Shown: positions 1 to 6,141 of the stretch, piece after piece | Position numbering within the stretch: the first letter of the stretch is position 1 | Layout of the letters: each line of letters starts with the position of its first letter | Source: an uncultured Porphyromonadaceae bacterium | Lineage (GTDB): Bacteria; Bacteroidota; Bacteroidia; Bacteroidales; Muribaculaceae | Length of the DNA stretch: 8,182 bases | Direction: 5' to 3' | Assembly (NCBI GenBank): GCA_946183895.1 | Contig: CAMHDX010000030.1 | Span: 1 to 8,182, forward strand | Notes under the pieces: model-generated | Seen by the model: the letters and a program-made list of their open reading frames with translations, nothing else | What the model was told of the DNA's origin: nothing | The model's database searches: none | Made by a program: the position numbers and the translations under genes

Positions 1-976
1 GGTTAATGTTGCACAGCAACACCCACTTGTCGCCAAACTTCATCAGGTCAGGGCACTCCCACACGCCGCCGTGGTTGCCGTACTCCTTGCCAAACGCGCT
101 CTCAAAGCGCCAGTCGGTGAGGTTCGAGCTCGAGTAGATGTGCATCTCTTGACCGGCAGCCAAAATCAGGTTCCAGCGGTTGATGTCAGCATTCCAGAAC
201 ACCTTGGGGTCACGGAAGTCGGGTATATCGGCAGTGATGACAGGGTTGTTGTCATATTTGTCAAAGGTCATGCCGCCATCGTGCGACACTGCCATTGACT
301 GCGTCTGGTTTGCTCCGGCAGTAGTGTAGAATGCCACCACATCGTCGCCACGCGTGACACACGAGCCCGAGAAGATGGTGCCGATGGCGTCAGGCTCGAT
401 GGCAATGGGCTCAGCCTGCCAGTGAATCAAGTCGCGGCTGGTGCTGTGGCCCCAGGTCATGTTCTCCCACATCGAGCCGTAGGGGTTGAGCTGGTAGTAG
501 AGGTGCCACACGCCGTCCTTGTAGAACATGCCGTTGGGGTCGTTCATCCAGCCATAAGCCGGGGTGTGATGATAGACCGGACGATAGCGCTCGCGGTTGG
601 TAGTGTCAAAGGTGTCACTCATCTTCATCTCGCGCCAGCAGGCAAAGTCCTTGACGGCACCGGTGGTGCGGCGGTCGCCATGGAAGGTAATGTCCAGCAA
701 CGCCTTGTCGCTGTGGTAGCGCTTGAGGTCCAGCGGCACGTAGTAGTCCACCTTGTCAACCGCCAGGCGCACATTGAGCGTCTGCACCTGGTTGTTGTCA
801 ACAACCACACGCAGGTTGGCAATCTCCTCCTTCTCCTGCACCGGCAGCAACAAGTAGCGGCCGTCAACACTCACGCGCAGCATCGCGTGATTGTCACTAA
901 GCATTTGCGGCGTGAGTGCCGTGGCGGAGACCGCCACGAGCACTGCCGCAATCATTGTCAGTATTGTTTTCATCAT
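1..976 (-). CDS. GH32 fructan hydrolase, secreted (3' end beyond window)
   Basis: The 325 residues visible form the N-terminal part of a glycoside hydrolase family 32 enzyme (levanase, inulinase or fructan beta-fructosidase class), which hydrolyses beta-fructosidic bonds with retention. Residues 1-20 (MMKTILTMIAAVLVAVSATA) look like a type I signal peptide. There is no lipobox Cys, so a periplasmic or secreted location is inferred. Residues about 25-130 form an extra beta-rich region that resembles the N-terminal module (DUF4980 type) of Bacteroidota GH32 proteins. The five-bladed propeller starts near residue 132 with all three hallmark motifs: WMNDPNG (nucleophile D146), FRDP (transition-state D256) and ECPD (acid/base E307). 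The start is one of two adjacent ATGs at 976 and 973; I chose the outer one. The gene runs off the left edge, so the rest of the propeller and the C-terminal beta-sandwich are unseen. It lies 43 bp downstream of the DUF1573-like gene and is probably in the same operon. Exo or endo action and linkage preference cannot be read from sequence alone. Confidence 0.93.
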   Translation of the reverse strand, partial: MMKTILTMIAAVLVAVSATALTPQMLSDNHAMLRVSVDGRYLLLPVQEKEEIANLRVVVDNNQVQTLNVRLAVDKVDYYVPLDLKRYHSDKALLDITFHGDRRTTGAVKDFACWREMKMSDTFDTTNRERYRPVYHHTPAYGWMNDPNGMFYKDGVWHLYYQLNPYGSMWENMTWGHSTSRDLIHWQAEPIAIEPDAIGTIFSGSCVTRGDDVVAFYTTAGANQTQSMAVSHDGGMTFDKYDNNPVITADIPDFRDPKVFWNADINRWNLILAAGQEMHIYSSSNLTDWRFESAFGKEYGNHGGVWECPDLMKFGDKWVLLCNIN

Positions 977-1019
977 TGTTGTTAGGTTTATTCCAATCGG
1001 TATAGCCGTTTGTTATACT

Positions 1020-1640
1020 TCATTTGACAACCACATCAAGAGTGATGGTCAGTTGTCGACGATGTCCGGCGGCATCCTTCACCGTGACGGGCATGGCGAC
1101 GTGTTGCAGGCCGGCGGGTGTCGCCGCGTCGGGCGTGTAGCTGACGGTGACCTGCTCGGTGCGGTCGCCCTCGTCACGGTGAAGCACCACGACGTTGCGC
1201 TCGCGCGTCTCGCCCCGCCGCATCACACCCAGGTCAAACCGGTCGGTTGACAGGCGCACTCCGCCACCGGCATCCACCGGAAAGCGGCGCAACAGCGTCT
1301 GCTCGCTCATCGCCACGTTGCACTGCAACCCCAGCTTGACACGCTTGCGCTCTCCACTCACACCGCTATAGGTCACAGTGCCGGTGCTCGTGAAGTCACC
1401 GCCACGGCCGCGCGGGTCAAAGCGCAGCGTCACCGACGCCGTGTCGCCGGGCGCGAGGGTCGCGCCCAGCGGCATGTCGATCTTGGTACACTCACACGAG
1501 GTGTAACCCTGCACGAGCGTCACGGCAGCAGTGCCCTCATTACGCAATGTGAACGAGCGCTGCTGCTGTCCGCCCAGCTCAGGCACCGTGCCCAGCGAGG
1601 CGACGGCAAGCCCTATAACCACCAGTGTGTCGGCAACCAT
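1020..1640 (-). CDS. DUF1573-like Ig-fold protein, two domains
   Basis: This 206-residue protein resembles the DUF1573 family, an Ig-like (ASPM/SPD-2/Hydin-type) beta-sandwich common in Bacteroidota with no settled biochemical role. Domain 1 (about residues 9-110) carries the family signature SLGTV near residues 15-19, the segment FTLRNEG at 30-36, and the Cys pair TSCECT at 47-52, where most relatives have TSCGCT. Domain 2 (about 124-206) repeats the pattern with FDLGVMRRGE at 135-144. The start is fixed: an in-frame TGA lies two codons before the ATG at 1640. The N-terminus (MVADTLVVIGLAVAS) is hydrophobic but has no Lys or Arg, so it is not a convincing signal peptide, although relatives are usually exported. 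It begins 9 bp after the stop of the LamG-GH32 gene, which implies cotranscription, possibly with coupled translation. Its role in the locus is unknown; assisting envelope assembly or protein contacts is speculation. Confidence 0.8.
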   Translation of the reverse strand: MVADTLVVIGLAVASLGTVPELGGQQQRSFTLRNEGTAAVTLVQGYTSCECTKIDMPLGATLAPGDTASVTLRFDPRGRGGDFTSTGTVTYSGVSGERKRVKLGLQCNVAMSEQTLLRRFPVDAGGGVRLSTDRFDLGVMRRGETRERNVVVLHRDEGDRTEQVTVSYTPDAATPAGLQHVAMPVTVKDAAGHRRQLTITLDVVVK

Positions 1641-1649
1641 AGTTCAGAG

Positions 1650-4034
1650 TTATTGATTACTTAATATCGCTGCGAGGATGACGTTGACGTCACCGATGTT
1701 GACCGCGCCGTCGCCATTGACGTCGTAGGCAAGCGTCGTGCCGCCCGTGGCGATGATGTCGGCAAGAAGGATGTTCACGTCACCCACGTTCACTTCGCCA
1801 TCACCGTTCACGTCCAGCGGGTCTGAGTCATCACCACCCTCGAGAGTAGGGTCCAGCGTCCAAGCCTTGAGAGTGGCGGCAGTGGCTATGGTGGCAAATG
1901 CCTCAGCCTCAATGCCGGCGGACGCGGTCGGGAACAGCCTCGCCGAGAATGCCCACGCGTCGTTGACAAAGATGTCGACGATGGAGCCGTCAAGGAACAA
2001 GTGCAACTTCAACGTCGACCCGGCGGCAGGCTTGGTAGGTAGCGCGGCGCTATACACGCCGGCATAGCTGCCACCGTCGTTGTTCTGGCGACTCATGGCG
2101 CTCAGGTCCAGCGTAAGCATTCCGGTAGCGGCGTCATAGCTCAGCGATGCCTGGTCGGCATTGTTCTTGAGGAAGTTGAATCCCATCTTGCCGGTTGAAC
2201 CCACCGTGAACGTGCCCATCAACTCGAGTTGGCGACCGCTCACGGGTGCTAACGACTGCGTGCCGTTGAGCGTGAGCGAGCCGGAGTAGGATGTAGTGGT
2301 GCGCATACCGGTCAGGCCGCTATAGGGCTTCTGAACCAACTTGCCGTTGGCGTCGAGCGAAATCTCGCGCGGCAACGAGTAGTTGTGAGCCCAACCCATG
2401 TCGTAGTTGACCGAGGTGGGCAGTTTGTCGGGCACAATGCCCAGTAGCAGCGTCTTGCCCTCGTGCTGATAGATGGTGGGCGAGAGCAGGCCGTAGCCGT
2501 CGCGGCTGATGCCGCCCATCTCGAGGTACTGCACACCGGTGCCGTCGGGCACAAACTTGCCGTCGCCGTCAATGGTTCCGGTCCAGCACAGAGTGCGCAC
2601 ACCCACGCTGGTGCCAAGCGGCGTGCATGTGAACAGCCACTTGCCGCCGCCCATGTCGGTGACATTGGGCATCTCCCAGAATGTGCCGTGCTGGCTCGCG
2701 GTCGAACCCTGGAAGAAGATGGAGCCGTCGTTGGTCCACGCACCATTCTCCCAGCGGTGCAACGTGCAGGCACCCACGTTGTTCTTGCTCGTGCCCACAA
2801 TCACATAGCGCTTGCCGCCGGCGGTGAAGAAGTACGGGTCACGGAAGTCATCGCTCAGCCCGGCGGGCTTGCCATTGATCACGATGCCCTTCTTGTTCCA
2901 GTCGAGCAGTGTGGCGTCGGTAGGCACAGCGTGGGCGATTGTGGCGCGGGCGTTGTCCACCGCGGTATAGAGAATTTCAGGTGTACCATTATTATCAAAC
3001 ACGCAGCCACTCCAGCAGCCCTTGAGGTCATAGCTCTGGTCCGGGCCGAAGGCTATCGGCTCCTCGCGCCACAGGTAGAGGTTCTTGCTGGTGATGTGGC
3101 CCCAGTTGAGGCGCGACATGTAGGGTCCGCACGCGTTCTTCTGAAAGAAGACGTGGAAGCGCCCGTCGCTATAGGTCATGCCATGGCACTCGTTGGTCCA
3201 GTTGCCCGAGGGCATGCCGTGGAACACGGGGCGCCACAAGCTTGACGCGTAGCGCGAGGCGGGGAAGTTGAAGTCCGGAGTCGGCAACGAGGCGGGCACG
3301 AGAGCCGCCACCTCGTCGGCAGTGAGGGCCTGATTATAGACGGCGATGTCATCAATCAAGCCGCAAAATGCGTTGAGCAGGAACGGGCCGGACTTGACGT
3401 CATCGGCACCCTTGCCGATGTAGAAGTCGGCAGTGCCGTGCACCACGGCGGCGCGGTTCATGCGCGCCGTGCCGATGCTCTTGCCGTTGAGGTAGAGTGT
3501 GGCAGCGTTGCCGCTTTTGTTGAGCACAGCGGTCACCACGCTCCACTTGCCGCGCGGCAGTTTCTCGGTGCCCGCCACGCTGAAGAGGAAGCCGCCGGCA
3601 TACGCCGAGCCGAAGTTGAACTTCAGGTCGCCCTGCGATGACAACTCCAGCGAGAAGCCCGTCTTGCCGCTCAGATTGCCGCACACGGTAGCAAACGTAG
3701 GCGTGGTCTCAGCCACGTCAAGCAGCATCATCGGATAGGTCTCCGGAGCCAGCGTCACACTCACGGTGAGCGCCTCGGTATTAAACGATGCCACGGGAAC
3801 CGATGCCTTGACATAGTTGGAGTTGCCGTCAAAACGCAGCGCATCGCCGTCAAGTCCCTCCACTGCCACGGCAGGCAGGTGGGACATGACGGCGAACGAG
3901 CCGCCCGATACGGTCTCCTGAATCTTACCGCCGGCAGTGAGCGACATCGGGAAGTGAGCCGCAGGCTGGCCGGCACCGACTGCGGTCGCCGCGACAACCG
4001 CCAGTGCTGTAGTCAACAAGAGTCGTGTTTTCAT
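1650..4034 (-). CDS. LamG-GH32-dockerin-like secreted fructan-active protein
   Basis: A 794-residue multidomain protein. Residues 1 to about 21 form a type I signal peptide (MKTRLLLTTALAVVAATAVG) without a lipobox Cys. Residues about 50-247 look like a LamG/concanavalin-type domain, ending in the typical GLIDDIAVYNQALTADEV. Residues about 262-570 are a GH32 propeller: the nucleophile motif reads NWTNECHG (278-285), so E282 stands where Asp is usual. RDP is intact (398-400), and the acid/base motif reads EMPN with E454. Residues about 583-728 are the GH32 C-terminal beta-sandwich, with LDGSIVDIFVND at 681-692. The tail (741-794) holds two dockerin-like calcium-binding repeats. The protein occupies the slot of the surface endo-levanase in the B. 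theta levan locus, but that enzyme is, from memory, a lipoprotein. I infer a fructan-cleaving enzyme with an altered active site; a fructosyltransferase or a catalytically weakened binding protein is possible. Confidence 0.9.
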   Translation of the reverse strand: MKTRLLLTTALAVVAATAVGAGQPAAHFPMSLTAGGKIQETVSGGSFAVMSHLPAVAVEGLDGDALRFDGNSNYVKASVPVASFNTEALTVSVTLAPETYPMMLLDVAETTPTFATVCGNLSGKTGFSLELSSQGDLKFNFGSAYAGGFLFSVAGTEKLPRGKWSVVTAVLNKSGNAATLYLNGKSIGTARMNRAAVVHGTADFYIGKGADDVKSGPFLLNAFCGLIDDIAVYNQALTADEVAALVPASLPTPDFNFPASRYASSLWRPVFHGMPSGNWTNECHGMTYSDGRFHVFFQKNACGPYMSRLNWGHITSKNLYLWREEPIAFGPDQSYDLKGCWSGCVFDNNGTPEILYTAVDNARATIAHAVPTDATLLDWNKKGIVINGKPAGLSDDFRDPYFFTAGGKRYVIVGTSKNNVGACTLHRWENGAWTNDGSIFFQGSTASQHGTFWEMPNVTDMGGGKWLFTCTPLGTSVGVRTLCWTGTIDGDGKFVPDGTGVQYLEMGGISRDGYGLLSPTIYQHEGKTLLLGIVPDKLPTSVNYDMGWAHNYSLPREISLDANGKLVQKPYSGLTGMRTTTSYSGSLTLNGTQSLAPVSGRQLELMGTFTVGSTGKMGFNFLKNNADQASLSYDAATGMLTLDLSAMSRQNNDGGSYAGVYSAALPTKPAAGSTLKLHLFLDGSIVDIFVNDAWAFSARLFPTASAGIEAEAFATIATAATLKAWTLDPTLEGGDDSDPLDVNGDGEVNVGDVNILLADIIATGGTTLAYDVNGDGAVNIGDVNVILAAILSNQ
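1653..1814 (-). repeat. Tandem dockerin-like (EF-hand type) repeats
   Basis: The last 54 codons of the LamG-GH32 gene encode two copies of a motif with the pattern D-V-N-G-D-G-x-V-N-[VI]-G-D-V-N-x-[IL]-L, starting at residues 741 and 771. The DxNxDG loop followed by a conserved Asp 11 positions after the first Asp is the calcium-binding loop of type I dockerins, and the following hydrophobic helix completes the F-hand. A short linker (ATGGTTLAY) separates the copies. In clostridial cellulosomes such modules bind cohesins; no cohesin is seen in this window, and the role of dockerin-like tails in Bacteroidota is not established. A cell-surface attachment or calcium-stabilised cap is inferred. 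Confidence 0.85.
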
Positions 4035-4076
4035 CGTTGATATTTGAAGAATTGACAGGGGGGATTGTTGAGGCTT

Positions 4077-4105
4077 GAGGGGCTTGACATGAGGTCAAGT
4101 CCCTC
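4077..4105. other. Intercistronic inverted repeat (12-bp stem)
   Basis: The arms at 4077-4088 and 4094-4105 pair over 12 positions with one mismatch in DNA, which becomes a G-U pair in RNA, around the 5-nt loop at 4089-4093. On the minus strand it reads GAGGGACTTGAC, CTCAT, then GTCAAGCCCCTC. It sits in the 93-bp gap between the glycan-binding lipoprotein and the LamG-GH32 gene. No T-run follows it in the direction of transcription, so it is not a canonical intrinsic terminator. An mRNA-stabilising hairpin that shifts the expression ratio of the two genes, or a protein-binding palindrome, fits better. Confidence 0.6.
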
Positions 4106-4127
4106 AGGTCCCAACGTCCCTTAAAGA

Positions 4128-6122
4128 TTACTTGAGATAGCCGATGCAGTTGCTGGTAAAGCGCTCCAGCTGGCTCTGGCAAGAGTTGGTCTCGCCACCC
4201 AGGTCCCACTCGTAGGCTGCGAGGCCCACGGCGAGGATGCGACCATTGAACGAGGTGGTCGGGTCAAAGTCGACGATACCGGCGCAGCAGTAGTCCACCA
4301 CGTGGTTCCAAGTGCCCAGCACATGGCTGCTCGTCTGGTCCTCCCATGCTTTCACCACATTGGGGCTGGGAGCGAGGCCGTAGCTGTTGAGGTCCCACAT
4401 GCAGTTGTGGTCGCCCTTGACACCCGAGCCGATGAACGTGTAGATGCTGCGGTCATACAGGCCGCTGACAAACTTCATGCCGCGATAGATGTCGTGACCG
4501 CTGTGGTCGTAGATCTGACCCTCGGTGTTGCCGATAATCGGCTGCGAGCCCCAGATGTCGGGGTTGGGACCACCCTCACCGCTGCCGAAGATGCCCGGCG
4601 CGTAAGCCTCGGCGATACGGCCCAGACCCACGGTAAGTTGAGTGGCGTGGTTGGTGAGCAACAGGTTGCCACCATCGGCGGCATAGGTCTTGAGGGCATT
4701 GATGACATCGTTGGAGGCGAGGTTGCCCGGCAGGTTGGTCCAGCCCAGGGCGATGCCCACGCGGTCGCAAGCCACCCAGCACATCGGGTTGTTCTCAACG
4801 TCCAGCTCGTCGATGGTCGAAGCCTTGAGCAGCACACCGGTACCCTGGTTCACATAGTTGGCGGTGAACCAGTTGACGGCAGCCTTCTCGTCGGCACTCT
4901 GCTCATAGTCGTCGGCAACGAGCATCGCCACCTTGCTGGTGGGAGGCTCGCTGATGTAGCGCAAGCAGTTGGCAGTGAACTTCTCTAACTGGTCCTGGCA
5001 AGAGTTGGTCTCGCCGCCCAGGTCCCACTCGTAGGCTGCGAGTCCCACGGCGAGGATGCGACCGGCGATAGTGGTGGTCGGGTCAAAGTCAACAATACCG
5101 GCGCAGCAGTAGTCCACCACGTGGTTCCACGTGCCCAGCACATGGCTGCCGGTCTGGTCCTCCCATGCCTTCACGACATTGGGGTTGGGAGCGAGGCCGT
5201 AGCTGTTGAGGTCCCACATGCAGTTGTGGTCGCCCTTGACACCCGAGCCGATGAACGTGTAGATGCTGCGGTCATACAGGCCGCTGACAAACTTCATGCC
5301 GCGATAGATGTCGTGACCGCTGTGGTCGTAGATCTGACCCTCGGTGTTGCCGATAATCGGCTGCGAGCCCCAGATGTCAGGATTGGGACCGCCCTCGCCG
5401 CTGCCGAAGATGCCCGGCGCGAGAGCCTCGGGCAGACGACCCAAGCCCACGGTGAGTTGAGTGGCGTGGTTGGTGAGCAGCAGGTTGCCGCCATCGGTGA
5501 CAAACGCCTTCAGGGCATTGATAACCTCATTAGAGACAAGGCTTGCAGGCAGGTTGGTCCAACCATTGGCAATGCCCACGCGGTCGCACGCCACCCAGCA
5601 GGCGGCATGAGCCTCGGTGTCCAACTCGTCAATCTGTGACGCGGTGAGCAACACACCCTTGCCGCTGTTCACATAGTTTGCCTTGAACCACGCGGCAGCC
5701 GCCTTCTCGTCGGCGCTGGTCTCGTAGTCGTCGGCCACGAGCATGGCAATCATTGAGCCGCTGCCCTTGGACTCGTAGGGGATGTTGACGCGCACCGTCT
5801 GGCCCTGGCTGACACGACCGTCGCTGTAGCGCGCCTTCACGGTGTAAGACACCTCCACGTTGGTGGGAGCCTTCTTGATGTAGTAGCTGTCCACAACACC
5901 GTCAATGTTGGTGATGTCGGTGTCGTCCTTGATGATTTGGATGCCGCTCAGGCCCGAGGCCGACGGATTGACCCAGCGCAAGGTGAGCTCGCGACTGCCG
6001 GGAGTGTAATCCGCCACAAGGTTGGTCACGCCATCGCTGGCATTCATCGGCTTGAGGTCCACGTTATTGCACGCGCTCAGGCCCAACAGCAGGGCGATTA
6101 AGCCCAAATATATCTGTTTCAT
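4128..6122 (-). CDS. Surface glycan-binding lipoprotein with Fn3-like domain and duplicated DUF4960-like domains
   Basis: A 664-residue protein that probably captures fructan at the cell surface beside the SusCD transporter. The signal peptide ends in a lipobox LSAC with C18 as the likely lipidated residue. Residues about 27-117 form an Fn3-like Ig domain (DUF4959 type). Two tandem copies of a roughly 266-residue domain follow at 126-391 and 399-664. I match this domain to DUF4960, found from memory in the B. theta levan-binding protein BT1761. By my count the copies differ at 36 of 266 residues (about 86% identical) with no gaps, and all seven Cys per copy are conserved. The start AMLVADDYE and the DGGNLLLTNHATQL segment suggest a Rossmann-like, glutamine-amidotransferase-like fold; this is inference. 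The gene sits 19 bp after susD, the usual place for a SusE-type binding lipoprotein. Ligand specificity is inferred from neighbours. Confidence 0.85.
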   Translation of the reverse strand: MKQIYLGLIALLLGLSACNNVDLKPMNASDGVTNLVADYTPGSRELTLRWVNPSASGLSGIQIIKDDTDITNIDGVVDSYYIKKAPTNVEVSYTVKARYSDGRVSQGQTVRVNIPYESKGSGSMIAMLVADDYETSADEKAAAAWFKANYVNSGKGVLLTASQIDELDTEAHAACWVACDRVGIANGWTNLPASLVSNEVINALKAFVTDGGNLLLTNHATQLTVGLGRLPEALAPGIFGSGEGGPNPDIWGSQPIIGNTEGQIYDHSGHDIYRGMKFVSGLYDRSIYTFIGSGVKGDHNCMWDLNSYGLAPNPNVVKAWEDQTGSHVLGTWNHVVDYCCAGIVDFDPTTTIAGRILAVGLAAYEWDLGGETNSCQDQLEKFTANCLRYISEPPTSKVAMLVADDYEQSADEKAAVNWFTANYVNQGTGVLLKASTIDELDVENNPMCWVACDRVGIALGWTNLPGNLASNDVINALKTYAADGGNLLLTNHATQLTVGLGRIAEAYAPGIFGSGEGGPNPDIWGSQPIIGNTEGQIYDHSGHDIYRGMKFVSGLYDRSIYTFIGSGVKGDHNCMWDLNSYGLAPSPNVVKAWEDQTSSHVLGTWNHVVDYCCAGIVDFDPTTSFNGRILAVGLAAYEWDLGGETNSCQSQLERFTSNCIGYLK
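4131..4928 (-). repeat. DUF4960-like coding repeat, copy 2
   Basis: This is the second, C-terminal copy of the duplicated domain (residues 399-664). It aligns to copy 1 without gaps at a constant offset of 819 bp. The stretch 4367-4559 is identical, base for base, to 5186-5378 in copy 1. The flanks of the domain differ at both synonymous and amino-acid-changing sites. Confidence 0.95.
4950..5747 (-). repeat. DUF4960-like coding repeat, copy 1
   Basis: This is the first copy of the duplicated domain (residues 126-391), following the Fn3-like domain. It is joined to copy 2 by a linker of about seven residues (SEPPTSK). Most amino-acid differences between the copies fall in the first 110 residues of the domain; residues 235-312 are identical to 508-585. 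The pattern points to an internal duplication followed by local homogenisation. Confidence 0.95.
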
Positions 6123-6141
6123 GTTAGTCTTGAGTTAATCT

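Noticed and set aside
422..985. Plus-strand open frame of 187 codons near the left edge
   Set aside because: It is antisense to the GH32 gene at 1-976, whose catalytic motifs are unmistakable.
977..1019. Separate promoter for the left-hand GH32 gene
   Set aside because: I could not find a convincing Bacteroidota pair (TTTG near -33 with TAnnTTTG near -7) on the minus strand in this 43-bp gap.
1653..1814. Type IX secretion sorting domain at the C-terminus of the LamG-GH32 protein
   Set aside because: The tail is made of DxNxDG calcium-loop repeats and ends in ILSNQ. It lacks the beta-rich end with a terminal basic motif expected of such sorting domains.
2463..3245. Plus-strand open frame of 260 codons
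   Set aside because: It is antisense to the GH32 propeller of the LamG-GH32 gene and has shadow-type composition.
4077..4105. Intrinsic terminator separating two operons
   Set aside because: The hairpin is strong, but no T-run follows it on the minus strand, and the next gene belongs to the same pathway. I kept it only as an inverted repeat.
4302..5639. Plus-strand open frames of 228 and 172 codons (4302-4988 and 5121-5639) with similar sequences
   Set aside because: They resemble each other only because they are antisense shadows of the two DUF4960-like repeat copies. No independent coding evidence is seen.
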